From Flavobacterium sp. 123 (GTDB taxonomy: Bacteria > Bacteroidota > Bacteroidia > Flavobacteriales > Flavobacteriaceae), in assembly GCF_003634825.1 (NCBI RefSeq), contig NZ_RBXD01000001.1, forward strand, positions 1,634,501-1,698,500: 64,000 nucleotides of DNA. Reading direction: 5' to 3'. The position numbers were made by a program, and so were the translations under genes. Of the stretch, positions 41,901 through 49,620 are shown in pieces (position 1 is the stretch's first letter; every line of letters starts with the position of its first letter). The notes under the pieces were generated by a model that did no database searches, was not told the DNA's origin, and was given only the letters and a program-made list of their open reading frames with translations.

Positions 41901-42218
41901 ATGGCATTAGCAATAACAGATGCTACTTTTGACGAAGTAGTTTTGAAATCAGACAAACCAGTGATGGTAGATTTTTGGGCAGCATGGTGTGGGCCTTGTA
42001 GAATGGTTGGACCAATCATTGATCAAATCAGCGAAGAATACGAAGGAAAAGTTGTCGTAGGAAAAGTTGATGTTGATGCAAACCAAGAATTTGCTGCTAA
42101 ATACGGAGTTAGAAATATTCCAACAGTATTGGTTTTTCATAATGGAGAAGTAGTAGGGAAACAAGTAGGAGTTGCTCCTAAACAAACTTACGCAGATAGC
42201 TTAGACGCATTGTTGTAA
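41901..42218 (+). CDS. trxA: Thioredoxin
   Basis: A 105-residue disulfide reductase with the active site WAAWCGPCRMVGP and the cis-proline region RNIPTVLVFHNGE. No signal peptide, so cytoplasmic. Length and the C-terminal GVAPKQTYADSLDALL are typical of TrxA. It is monocistronic, with a terminator 25 bp after the stop. Confidence 0.97.
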   Translation: MALAITDATFDEVVLKSDKPVMVDFWAAWCGPCRMVGPIIDQISEEYEGKVVVGKVDVDANQEFAAKYGVRNIPTVLVFHNGEVVGKQVGVAPKQTYADSLDALL

Positions 42219-42242
42219 TCAGTAGATTATGATTTATATAGG

Positions 42243-42272
42243 AAGGTTTGACTTATGTCAAACCTTTTTTTT
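42243..42272 (+). terminator. Rho-independent terminator after the thioredoxin gene
   Basis: Stem AAGGTTTGAC/GTCAAACCTT with TTAT loop and T8 tail. Confidence 0.92.
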
Positions 42273-42337
42273 GTTTAGACGATGTTTGTTTTGGTTTCTT
42301 TTCAATCTTTAAATTTTTTAATGGTTCAATCTTTTAA

Positions 42338-42345
42338 TATATTTG
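42338..42345 (+). promoter_or_regulatory. -7 element (TATATTTG) directly before the DUF58 gene
   Basis: TAnnTTTG match ending only 4 bp before the ATG at 42350, which would give a transcript with little or no leader. Confidence 0.45.
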
Positions 42346-42349
42346 AGAG

Positions 42350-43276
42350 ATGAATATTGAAACGCAAATAGAGAAAATTTCCAGTTTCCAGCATTTAGAA
42401 TTGCTGGCCAACCAAGTGGTAGAAGGGTTTATTTCGGGTATGCATAAAAGTCCGTTTCATGGATTTTCGGCAGAGTTTGCGGAGCATAAAGAATATAATT
42501 CAGGAGAAAGTACAAGACATATTGATTGGAAGTTGTTTGCCAAAACGGATCGGTTGTATACGAAGCGTTTTGAGGAAGAAACGAATTTGCGTTGTCATAT
42601 CATTATAGACAATTCCTCCTCGATGCATTATCCAGAGTTGAAAGGCAATCAATCTTTCTATGAAAATAAAATAGGTTTTTCGGTTTTGGCTTCGGCAGTT
42701 TTAATGAACCTTTTAAAGAAACAACGCGATGCGGTGGGGCTAAGTGTGTTTTCTGATAAATATGAGTATTATGCGCCTGAAAAAGGCAGTGATCGCCATC
42801 ATAGAATGGTTTTAAATGCGCTTGAAAATTTATTGGAAAAACCCAAAACTCAGAAAAGCACAGATACTATTACTTTTTTACATCAAATAGCGGAGAAGAT
42901 ATACCGCAGATCGATGATTATTTTATTTACAGATATGTTTCAATCAGGGCAGGAAGAACAACTTTTTAGTGCGTTACAGCATTTGAAACATAACAAACAT
43001 AAAGTTGTTTTGTTTCATGTAATGGATAGCAAAACGGAGTTGAGTTTTGATTTTGATAACGCTCCAAGGAAGTTTATTGATATTGAAACAGGGGAAGAAG
43101 TGGCTGTTTTTGCGGATAATGTGAAAGAGGAATATGAAAAACAAGTTGAACATTACTTCCAGAAGCTTGCGTTGACTTGTGCTCAAAACAAAATAAAGTA
43201 TATTCCGGTGAGTGTAGGAGAAAATTTCGAAAAAATTATGACAACATACTTGGTTGAAAAACAAAACTTTGGCTGA
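42350..43276 (+). CDS. DUF58 domain-containing protein
   Basis: A 308-residue cytoplasmic protein with the DUF58 signature GFSAEFAEHKEYNSGESTRHIDWKLFAKTDRLYTKRFEEETN and a von Willebrand A-like fold (IIIDNSSSMHYP, a MIDAS-like DxSxS; later MIILFTDMF). DUF58 proteins often sit beside MoxR AAA+ ATPases as chaperone partners, but no MoxR gene lies next to it here. tRNA-Asp follows 86 bp downstream. Confidence 0.9.
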   Translation: MNIETQIEKISSFQHLELLANQVVEGFISGMHKSPFHGFSAEFAEHKEYNSGESTRHIDWKLFAKTDRLYTKRFEEETNLRCHIIIDNSSSMHYPELKGNQSFYENKIGFSVLASAVLMNLLKKQRDAVGLSVFSDKYEYYAPEKGSDRHHRMVLNALENLLEKPKTQKSTDTITFLHQIAEKIYRRSMIILFTDMFQSGQEEQLFSALQHLKHNKHKVVLFHVMDSKTELSFDFDNAPRKFIDIETGEEVAVFADNVKEEYEKQVEHYFQKLALTCAQNKIKYIPVSVGENFEKIMTTYLVEKQNFG

Positions 43277-43314
43277 TTGGGTAAAATTTTATTGAATTTT
43301 TTTCATAAAAACAC

Positions 43315-43344
43315 TTGCGTAAACGGAAATCTATTGTATCTTTG
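43315..43344 (+). promoter_or_regulatory. Promoter of tRNA-Asp (TTG-N19-TATCTTTG)
   Basis: TTG at 43315-43317 and TATCTTTG at 43337-43344, 19 bp apart, 18 bp before the mature tRNA. Confidence 0.85.
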
Positions 43345-43362
43345 CCACCGCAATAAAGCAGA

Positions 43363-43436
43363 GGTTTGGTAGTTCAGTTGGTTAGAATACATGCCTGTCA
43401 CGCATGGGGTCGCGGGTTCGAGTCCCGTCCAGACCG
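43363..43436 (+). tRNA. tRNA-Asp (GTC)
   Basis: A 74-nt cloverleaf: acceptor GGTTTGG/CCAGACC (one G-U pair), D-arm TAGTTCAGTTGGTTAGAATA, anticodon GTC at 43397-43399 in loop CTGTCAC, T-arm CGGGTTCGAGTCCCG, discriminator G. CCA is not encoded. A consensus promoter lies upstream and a terminator downstream. Confidence 0.97.
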
Positions 43437-43449
43437 CTAATATTGGGAG

Positions 43450-43478
43450 AAGCCTTTCGTAACTGAAAGGCTTTTTTG
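43450..43478 (+). terminator. Rho-independent terminator after tRNA-Asp
   Basis: Stem AGCCTTTC/GAAAGGCT with a short loop and T6 tail. Confidence 0.9.
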
Positions 43479-43555
43479 CCCAAATACGGTATCTAAAGCT
43501 AGTTGTGTTGTTTGGTCGGCCTTGTAAGCTGACCGGGTTTAGTAGTTAGACCAAT

Positions 43556-43588
43556 GAAAAGCTTTCCACTTTTGTGGATGGCTTTTTT
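43556..43588 (+). terminator. Second terminator-like hairpin, between tRNA-Asp and the DUF456 gene
   Basis: GAAAAGCTTTCCAC-TTTT-GTGGATGGC followed by T6. It faces the plus strand and lies 22 bp from the stop of the converging DUF456 gene; it may serve either side. Confidence 0.6.
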
Positions 43589-43609
43589 GATTTTAGGGAG
43601 GTTAGTAAA

Positions 43610-44110
43610 CTAAAACAATTCCGATTTATAGTGCCATAACAACCAAATAAATATTCCTAAATACATCATACAAACTACAAATTTCATAAAACTAGAAGCT
43701 AGAAATCCAATGAAAGATCCTGTTGCGGCTTTCAATGCGCGATTATGATCCTTGGAATTATAAATTAGCTCTCCAACAAAAGCACCTATAAAAGGCCCAA
43801 TGATAAATCCGAAAGGAATTGGTGCCAAAATACCAACAAGCAACCCAATATTTGTTCCCCAAACTCCATAAGAACTTCCGCCAAAACGCTTAGTCCCTTT
43901 GGCAGGAATCACATAATCCAAAATAGAAATAATAATCGTAAGCAATAAACTGATGCCTAACACCCAATAGTTGGCAGGAACGGCATTTGTAAAATAAAGT
44001 AAAACCAGCCCAATCCAACTAATACTCGGGCCAGGAAGTATCGGTAAGAAGCTTCCCAAAATCCCAACAAGTACACATATAAAACCAAGAATTAGAAGCA
44101 GAATATCCAT
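43610..44110 (-). CDS. DUF456 domain-containing membrane protein
   Basis: A 166-residue protein with four or five membrane helices and the glycine-rich DUF456 pattern: GFICVLVGILGSFLPILPGPSISWIGLVLLYF, DYVIPAKGTKRFGGSSYGVWGTNIGLLVG, PFIGAFVGELIYNSKDHNRALKAATGSFIGF. Function is unknown; DUF456 resembles small glycine-zipper membrane proteins. The ATG at 44110 (MDILLLILGF) is preferred to an upstream in-frame TTG at 44146, because it begins right at the first helix. Confidence 0.88.
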   Translation of the reverse strand: MDILLLILGFICVLVGILGSFLPILPGPSISWIGLVLLYFTNAVPANYWVLGISLLLTIIISILDYVIPAKGTKRFGGSSYGVWGTNIGLLVGILAPIPFGFIIGPFIGAFVGELIYNSKDHNRALKAATGSFIGFLASSFMKFVVCMMYLGIFIWLLWHYKSELF

Positions 44111-44221
44111 ATATTTATTTTTAGTAATTTTGAAAATATTAAACAAGAATTATTTCACTAACGAATTTGAGAAAAATAATTGTATTTTTATAAAATAATA
44201 GACGAATACAAAAACAAACCA

Positions 44222-44698
44222 TTGAAGCACTTTTACTTTTTTTTAGTTTTTATTCTTTTTAATTCCTGTCAGTATTTTGACAAGCAAGTTCCTTCTGAAA
44301 AGGAATTGTTGCAAAAGGAATTAAAAGCAATCAATTGGAAAGAAGTTGATGAATATCCATCGGTGGTTGATTGTGAGAAAATCGATAACAAACAGCAACG
44401 CCAACAATGCTTTTTTGAGATTCTAACACGTTTAATTCAAGAAAAATTAAGCTCTGATACCCTTTCCGTTTTGTATCCTGAACTAGACACGATCGAAGTC
44501 AAAGTGACTATTTTTCCTAACGCTACCATGCAATTTGAGCCGCAATTTCCAAAAGATTCTGTGGCCTATGACCGAATCAAGATTGACAGTATTCTTAAAA
44601 CACGTTTGGTCGATTTTCCTAAAGTAAATCCTGCTATCAAACGCGGAATTCCAGTTAAAACCCAATTTATTCTTCCAGTTATTCTAAAAGTCGAGTAG
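44222..44698 (+). CDS. Putative lipoprotein with TonB C-terminal-like region
   Basis: A 158-residue protein. The TTG at 44222 gives MKHFYFFLVFILFNSC, a clear lipoprotein signal with C16, so it is preferred to a TTG at 44180. The mature part has a two-cysteine segment (VVDCEKIDNKQQRQQCFFEILTRLIQEKL). The C-terminal region (DFPKVNPAIKRGIPVKTQFILPVILKVE) resembles the end of TonB C-terminal domains (PA..RG..V...F.LPI). It may be a periplasmic TonB-box interactor or an orphan relative; function unknown. Its stop codon overlaps a palindromic repeat. Confidence 0.6.
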   Translation: MKHFYFFLVFILFNSCQYFDKQVPSEKELLQKELKAINWKEVDEYPSVVDCEKIDNKQQRQQCFFEILTRLIQEKLSSDTLSVLYPELDTIEVKVTIFPNATMQFEPQFPKDSVAYDRIKIDSILKTRLVDFPKVNPAIKRGIPVKTQFILPVILKVE

Positions 44699-44771
44699 CT
44701 ATTTCCTGCTATTCACTCTATCTTTTGCGCCTAACCCAGTCACAAAAGGATGCCGTTTCTATCAGGGCTAG
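44696..44771 (-). repeat. Imperfect-palindrome repeat, copy 2 (overlapping a stop codon)
   Basis: On the minus strand it begins CTAGCCCTGATAGAAACGG and ends AGCAGGAAATAGCTA, matching copy 1 at 41668-41747 at both ends but with a different inner part. It supplies the TAG stop of the plus-strand lipoprotein gene and fills the gap to the converging glycosyltransferase gene. Confidence 0.8.
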
Positions 44772-44783
44772 GATTTGGCTAAC

Positions 44784-45911
44784 TTAAAACGTTCTCCCTT
44801 TCCATTCGTATTTTCCAAACAAAGAATACAAAGCTACACTTACACTGAAAAACGGATACAACAAACTGCTCAAAACCAAAAAGTGCATCTTGCTTTTATT
44901 CAAAAAACGATTCGCTTTATCAATCAAAATAGCATCAACTGCAAACTTCAATAGAAACAACAAAACGATGTTCAGCAACGGAATAAAATTCAATATTCCA
45001 AAACCAACTCCCAAAACCAAACCTAAATTCCCTGCAAAAATCACTAATCCTAATCTTTTTCCGAAACTACTTTGATAGGAACTTGTTTTGGATGCCCAAC
45101 GCACTCTTTGATAAAATAAATATTTCCAGTTATCAAGAGGTTTTGTAGTAATAATAGTGTTTTCGGATTTTAGATAATGAACTTTTTCAGGCGATTTTGC
45201 CATCGCTTTTTGCAACAAGAAAACGTCGTCACCGCTAGCAATTTTATCATTTCCCTCAAAACCGTTTAACTCTTTAAAAAAAGCTTTTGTGTACGCAAAA
45301 TTAGCGCCATTGCACATAAATCCTTTGTTGATGCCAAAACTTCCAATCGTAGCAGCTTGTAAACTTGCTAAGTCTAATTGCTGAAAATGATGCAGAAATG
45401 AATTGCCACAATCATAAGTTACCGCTCCTGCTATCATAGCAACTTTATGCAGCTGAATGTAATTGTCTATGGTTAATAACCAGTTTGTTTTTACTACACA
45501 ATCCGCATCAGTGGTGATAATCCAATCTGTGTTTACCGTTTGCATTGCGGTTACAATTGCGTCTTTTTTGGGCGAATTTGATACTCGAATGTTTTTTATT
45601 ATGGAAACCTGAAACCCGAAATCCGATTCGTGTAGTGGTGAGCCAGAAGAGTAAATTTGAAATTCTTCTTCTGAATTATCATCAACTAAAATCACTTCAA
45701 ATAATTCTACGGGATAATTTAGTTTAGAAAAACTGTGTAATAGGATAGGTAAATTGTCTCTTTCGTTTCGAAACGGAACAATAATTGAAAATTTAGTTTT
45801 TGGCGTTAAGCCAATATATTCATAGGAATTGACTTTGGTAAAACCATAAATCATAAATCCAATAGCCATCAGATAAACGAAAAGAATAAAAAATAAAATA
45901 AGTGAAATCAT
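44784..45911 (-). CDS. Glycosyltransferase family 2, membrane-anchored
   Basis: A 375-residue protein with an N-terminal membrane helix and a GT-A catalytic domain: FSIIVPFRNERDNLPILLHSF, VILVDDNSEE, and the DxD-type ITTDADC at about residue 133-139. Two or three C-terminal membrane helices follow (LVIFAGNLGLVLGVGFGILNFIPLL). A Q/RxxRW-like segment is seen (YQRVRWASKT). It is a processive-type inverting glycosyltransferase acting at the inner membrane; sugar and acceptor are unknown. It lies 10 bp after a flippase-like membrane protein gene, suggesting joint work on a lipid-linked glycan. Confidence 0.88.
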   Translation of the reverse strand: MISLILFFILFVYLMAIGFMIYGFTKVNSYEYIGLTPKTKFSIIVPFRNERDNLPILLHSFSKLNYPVELFEVILVDDNSEEEFQIYSSGSPLHESDFGFQVSIIKNIRVSNSPKKDAIVTAMQTVNTDWIITTDADCVVKTNWLLTIDNYIQLHKVAMIAGAVTYDCGNSFLHHFQQLDLASLQAATIGSFGINKGFMCNGANFAYTKAFFKELNGFEGNDKIASGDDVFLLQKAMAKSPEKVHYLKSENTIITTKPLDNWKYLFYQRVRWASKTSSYQSSFGKRLGLVIFAGNLGLVLGVGFGILNFIPLLNIVLLFLLKFAVDAILIDKANRFLNKSKMHFLVLSSLLYPFFSVSVALYSLFGKYEWKGRTF

Positions 45912-45921
45912 AATTATTTTA

Positions 45922-46887
45922 TTAGATTTTATCTCCTGTGCCTTCGAGAGGTGTAATGATTTTAAAATTCAATACATAATAGCTCCCAATTGCTACTGGT
46001 AAAACGACATTTAAAAACCACATTAAAGTCGAAATGAAAATTACAATCCACTCATTTACGCCTAATATCCCAAAGAAATAAACGGCTACACTTCCTTTTA
46101 CTGCAAAATCCAAAAATTGAAAAGTAGGTAAGGAAGAAGCCAAAAAATATACGGAAGTTATAGTAGCAAGCAATGTCAAATAAGGCAAGTCAACATCAAA
46201 AGCTAGAAATAAAAAATAGTATTGATGCGAAAAAACGATATACCGACAAATGCCCAAAAAAATATTTTTTTGATGAATTGATTTTGGGATTTCATTAATT
46301 TTATGAATCAATTTTTCCAGAGAATATCCTTTGATTGTAATTTTTTTAACCGAAAACAAAAGGATAAAAAGAAGTATTAAAATCCCAAAAACTACAAGCA
46401 CGGTTTTAGTTGTAATGACATGGTAAAGTGAATTGAAATAGATCAAGCCAAAAAAACCAAAAATAATGGTTAAAATCATTTGGATTCCGTTGCAAATCAA
46501 ATTCAGAAAGATGATTTTTTTAGCATTTGATTTTTCAAAAAACAAAGCTTTTCCAGCATATTCACCTACGCCATTTGGAGTAAAAAGCCCAGCAGTTAAA
46601 GCGCCAAGAACTTGTTTTGTAGCTTCGCCAACAGAGATTTTATGAAGAAATGAAACCAAATTCTGCCACTTCAAGATTTCAAAATAGCGGTTCAAAACAC
46701 TCAACGATAAGATGAATATGATTCCGCTGATTGATTGGTTTTTTTGGAATAAAACAATGAATTTTTGCCAATCGAGTTTGTCGTTATTAGCTAATTGATT
46801 GTAAATAAAATAAAACGCACCGCCTACAATCAAAACTTTGATTAGAAGTACAAGGAATTGTTTAGCTTTGTGAGGAATTGAAATCAT
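45922..46887 (-). CDS. Flippase-like membrane protein (UPF0104 / LPG synthase TM family)
   Basis: A 321-residue protein with about eight membrane helices. The family segment GALTAGLFTPNGVGEYAGKALFFEKSNAKK (P-x-G-x-GE-x-xR/K-like) is near residue 95, with VYFLASSLPTFQFLDFAVKGSVAVYFFG near 248. The family includes lysylphosphatidylglycerol synthase membrane domains and proteins flipping or synthesising glycolipids; the soluble MprF transferase domain is missing here. It is co-directional with the adjacent glycosyltransferase gene and divergent from ruvC with only 33 bp between starts. Confidence 0.82.
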   Translation of the reverse strand: MISIPHKAKQFLVLLIKVLIVGGAFYFIYNQLANNDKLDWQKFIVLFQKNQSISGIIFILSLSVLNRYFEILKWQNLVSFLHKISVGEATKQVLGALTAGLFTPNGVGEYAGKALFFEKSNAKKIIFLNLICNGIQMILTIIFGFFGLIYFNSLYHVITTKTVLVVFGILILLFILLFSVKKITIKGYSLEKLIHKINEIPKSIHQKNIFLGICRYIVFSHQYYFLFLAFDVDLPYLTLLATITSVYFLASSLPTFQFLDFAVKGSVAVYFFGILGVNEWIVIFISTLMWFLNVVLPVAIGSYYVLNFKIITPLEGTGDKI

Positions 46888-46920
46888 AGTTGCAAAGTAA
46901 CAAAACTTTAAACGAAATCA

Positions 46921-47475
46921 TTGGCAAACGAGCGCATCATATTAGGAATCGACCCAGGGACAACCATTATGGGTTTTGGATTGATAAAGGTTATCAATAA
47001 AAAAATGGAATTCTTGCAACTCAACGAATTGCAATTGTCCAAATACGACAACCATTATCAAAAACTAAAAATCATTTTCGAGCGTACCATTGAGTTGATT
47101 GACACGCATAATCCCGATGAAATTGCCATTGAAGCACCTTTCTTTGGTAAAAACGTACAATCGATGTTAAAGCTCGGACGTGCGCAAGGAGTGGCAATGG
47201 CTGCGGGACTTTCGCGAGATATTCCTATTACCGAATACGAACCTAAAAAGATAAAAATGGCTATTACTGGAAACGGTAATGCGAGTAAAGAACAAGTGGC
47301 CAAAATGCTTCAACAATTATTGGGCTTAAAAGAATTGCCAAAAAATCTCGATTCAACAGATGGTTTGGCAGCAGCAGTTTGTCATTTTTTTAATTCCGGA
47401 AAAGTAATTGGAACCAAAAGTTATTCTGGTTGGGATGCTTTTGTAAAACAAAACGAAGAACGAGTTAAAAAGTAG
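46921..47475 (+). CDS. ruvC: Crossover junction endodeoxyribonuclease RuvC
   Basis: A 184-residue Holliday-junction resolvase that works with RuvAB in homologous recombination. It has the catalytic acidic residues in [16 protein letters not shown] (D11), [23 protein letters not shown] (Glu near 71) and [15 protein letters not shown] (Asp). The start is a TTG (M-A-N-E-R-I), the only reasonable start given the conserved N-terminus. Repeat-rich sequence follows the stop. Confidence 0.96.
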   Translation: MANERIILGIDPGTTIMGFGLIKVINKKMEFLQLNELQLSKYDNHYQKLKIIFERTIELIDTHNPDEIAIEAPFFGKNVQSMLKLGRAQGVAMAAGLSRDIPITEYEPKKIKMAITGNGNASKEQVAKMLQQLLGLKELPKNLDSTDGLAAAVCHFFNSGKVIGTKSYSGWDAFVKQNEERVKK

Positions 47476-47484
47476 TATCCAGTG

Positions 47485-47545
47485 TTCAGGTTTTTAGTGT
47501 TCAGAATTTTAGTAATTAGTAGCATTGGTTAGTTTAAAGTATTTA
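47485..47545. repeat. Degenerate AGTGTTCAG repeat left of the four-helix-bundle gene
   Basis: CAGTGTTCAG and TTTTTAGTGTTCAG, then AGTAATTAGTAG, between ruvC and the four-helix-bundle gene. The same words occur in reverse complement around 22090 and 22130. Confidence 0.5.
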
Positions 47546-47561
47546 GTTTTAAAATGTATAT

Positions 47562-47933
47562 ATGAGATTTCAAGATTTATTTGCTTATAAAAAATCATTT
47601 GCTTTAGCTATGAAGATTTTTGAAATAACAAAATCCTTTCCAAAGGAAGAAACCTATTCATTAACAGATCAAATTCGGCGTTCTTCAAGGAGTACACCTG
47701 CAACTATTGCTGAAGCGTATAGAAAAAGGATATACCCAAAGCATTTTTATAGTAAGCTAACAGATTCTGACGGAGAAAATTCAGAAACACAGGTTTGGCT
47801 AGAGTTTGCAATGTCTTGTAAATATATTTCAGAGGATTTTTATAATGAACTTATTTCTGAAAGTTTAGAGATAGGGAAACTTATTAATTATATGATACTG
47901 AACCCTGAGAAGTTTGGAGTTAAAAAAGAATAA
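47562..47933 (+). CDS. Four-helix-bundle protein (S23 / 23S rRNA intervening-sequence protein family)
   Basis: A 123-residue helical protein. It has the family pattern FQDLFAYKKSFALAMKIFEITKSFPKEETYSLTDQIRRSSRSTPATIAEAYRKR, then EVW-like TQVWLEFAMSCKYIS and a C-terminal LIEE-like helix. Relatives are encoded in intervening sequences of 23S rRNA in spirochaetes and as Avd accessory proteins of diversity-generating retroelements, but no reverse transcriptase or rRNA is present here. It is bordered on both sides by degenerate CAGTGTTCAG / CTGACCACTAA repeats. Confidence 0.88.
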   Translation: MRFQDLFAYKKSFALAMKIFEITKSFPKEETYSLTDQIRRSSRSTPATIAEAYRKRIYPKHFYSKLTDSDGENSETQVWLEFAMSCKYISEDFYNELISESLEIGKLINYMILNPEKFGVKKE

Positions 47934-47937
47934 AAAG

Positions 47938-48022
47938 CAGTGATTAGGGATGAGTTTTTAGTAGTAAGTTATCTGCAGAATACTAAAATCTGAACCCTGA
48001 CCACTAAGTAACTGACCACTAA
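47938..48022. repeat. Degenerate CTGACCACTAA repeat right of the four-helix-bundle gene
   Basis: AACCCTGACCACTAAGTAACTGACCACTAA and neighbouring words are roughly the reverse complement of the repeats on the left side of the gene. Confidence 0.5.
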
Positions 48023-48025
48023 TTT

Positions 48026-49159
48026 ATGTCTGGAATCTACATTCACATTCCTTTTTGCAAACAGGCGTGCCATTATTGCGACTTTCATTTTTCGACTTCA
48101 ATGAAGAAGAAAGAGGAAATGGTTTTGGCTATTGCCAAAGAAATTCAAATACGTAAAAGTGAGTTTCGGAATGAAATTGTAGAAACCATATATTTTGGTG
48201 GAGGAACGCCTTCCGTGTTTAGTTCAGAGGAAATTAATTTCTTGATTTCTGAAATTTACAAGCATTATACTGTAGCTCAAAATCCAGAAATTACCTTAGA
48301 GGCAAATCCGGATGATTTATCAAGTGCCCGAATTATTGAACTAGCACAAAGCCCGATTAATAGATTAAGTATTGGAATTCAATCTTTTTTTGAAGACGAT
48401 TTGAAGATGATGAATCGTGCTCATAATGCGGAGGAAGCCAAAAAATGTTTGGAACTTGCCACACACTATTTTGATAATATTTCACTTGATTTGATTTATG
48501 GGATTCCAGGAATGACGAATCAAAAATGGAAACAAAACATTGAAACAGCTTTAAGTTTTGGGATTTCACATATTTCGAGTTACGCTTTGACAGTGGAACC
48601 TAAAACGGCATTGAACAAACTCATCCAAACGGGAAAAATTGCAGAGCCAAAGGATGAAGTTGCTCAAGAACATTTCTCTATTTTGGTAGAGATACTCGAA
48701 GCCAATGGTTTTGTCCATTATGAACTATCAAATTTTGGTAAAGAAAACTATTTTTCAAAAAACAATTCAGCGTATTGGTTGGGGAAAAAATACATTGGAA
48801 TTGGTCCTTCAGCTCATAGTTATGATGGCGTTTCCCGAAGCTGGAATGTTTCGAATAATGCACTCTATTTAAAATCGATTCAAAAGGATGAATTGCCAAA
48901 TGAAATAGAAATTTTATCTGATTTAGACCGCTATAATGAATATATAATGACGGGTTTAAGAACTATTTGGGGTGTTTCTTTGGATAGAATTGAAAAGGAA
49001 TTTGGGAACTATTATTTGGATTATCTACATAAGCAAGCTCGAAAATTCATAGATGATGATTTACTTTATATTGAAAATAATATTTTGAGACCAACACCGA
49101 AAGGAAAATTTTTAACGGATGGAATTGCATCGGATTTGTTTTTGGTAAATTTGGATTAG
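48026..49159 (+). CDS. hemW: Radical SAM heme chaperone HemW
   Basis: A 377-residue coproporphyrinogen-oxidase-like radical SAM protein. The cluster motif is CKQACHYCDFHF (C-x3-C-x2-C) near residues 10-17. It has the SAM-binding IYFGGGTPSVF, EANPDDL, RLSIGIQSFFEDDLKMMNRAH and SLDLIYGIPGMTNQKW. The extra cysteine after CxxxCxxC that marks HemN (CxxxCxxCxC) is absent, so it is HemW, which binds heme and passes it to proteins, rather than HemN. Confidence 0.93.
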   Translation: MSGIYIHIPFCKQACHYCDFHFSTSMKKKEEMVLAIAKEIQIRKSEFRNEIVETIYFGGGTPSVFSSEEINFLISEIYKHYTVAQNPEITLEANPDDLSSARIIELAQSPINRLSIGIQSFFEDDLKMMNRAHNAEEAKKCLELATHYFDNISLDLIYGIPGMTNQKWKQNIETALSFGISHISSYALTVEPKTALNKLIQTGKIAEPKDEVAQEHFSILVEILEANGFVHYELSNFGKENYFSKNNSAYWLGKKYIGIGPSAHSYDGVSRSWNVSNNALYLKSIQKDELPNEIEILSDLDRYNEYIMTGLRTIWGVSLDRIEKEFGNYYLDYLHKQARKFIDDDLLYIENNILRPTPKGKFLTDGIASDLFLVNLD

Positions 49160-49222
49160 AATATATATTTCTAATTATTGAGAATAAATCATGAAATCAA
49201 TTTATCCACATTCACTTTATAT

Positions 49223-49618
49223 ATGATTACTATTTCAACGGATAAAAATAAATTAGATGTTCCTTTTGTTCATCATTTTTTGAAAGATATTTATTGGAGT
49301 GCTCCCAGAACACTAGAAGAAGTTCAAATTGCAATTGATAATTCATTTTGTTTTGGAATTTATTTGGATGAAAAACAAATTGGTTTTGCACGGGTAATTA
49401 CAGATTATGTGGTTTTTGCTTACGTTATGGATGTTTTTATTGCAGAAGAACATAGAGGCAAAGGATATTCTTCTGCTTTAATTGAAGCCATGATGAGCGA
49501 ACCTGAGTTAAAAGGAATTAAGATTTGGCGATTAGCAACTAAGGATGCTCATTTTTTATACGAAAAATTTGGATTTTCTTCATTGGCTAACCCAGAACGA
49601 ATGATGGAAAAAATTTAA
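49223..49618 (+). CDS. GNAT family N-acetyltransferase
   Basis: A 131-residue protein with the GNAT acetyl-CoA-binding core VMDVFIAEEHRGKGYSSALIEAMM (R/Q-x-x-G-x-G/A: HRGKGYS) and ARVITDYVVFAY. The ATG at 49223 (MITISTDKNKLDVP) is preferred to an in-frame start at 49178. The substrate cannot be told. It sits 2 bp before the MmcQ gene on the same strand. Confidence 0.88.
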   Translation: MITISTDKNKLDVPFVHHFLKDIYWSAPRTLEEVQIAIDNSFCFGIYLDEKQIGFARVITDYVVFAYVMDVFIAEEHRGKGYSSALIEAMMSEPELKGIKIWRLATKDAHFLYEKFGFSSLANPERMMEKI

Positions 49619-49620
49619 AT

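Noticed and set aside
43610-44146. Start of the DUF456 gene at 44146 (TTG)
   Set aside because: The extra residues are lysine-rich and absent from the family pattern; the ATG at 44110 begins directly at the first helix.
47562-47933. A diversity-generating retroelement, because the four-helix-bundle protein resembles Avd
   Set aside because: No reverse transcriptase, template repeat or variable repeat was seen in the neighbourhood.
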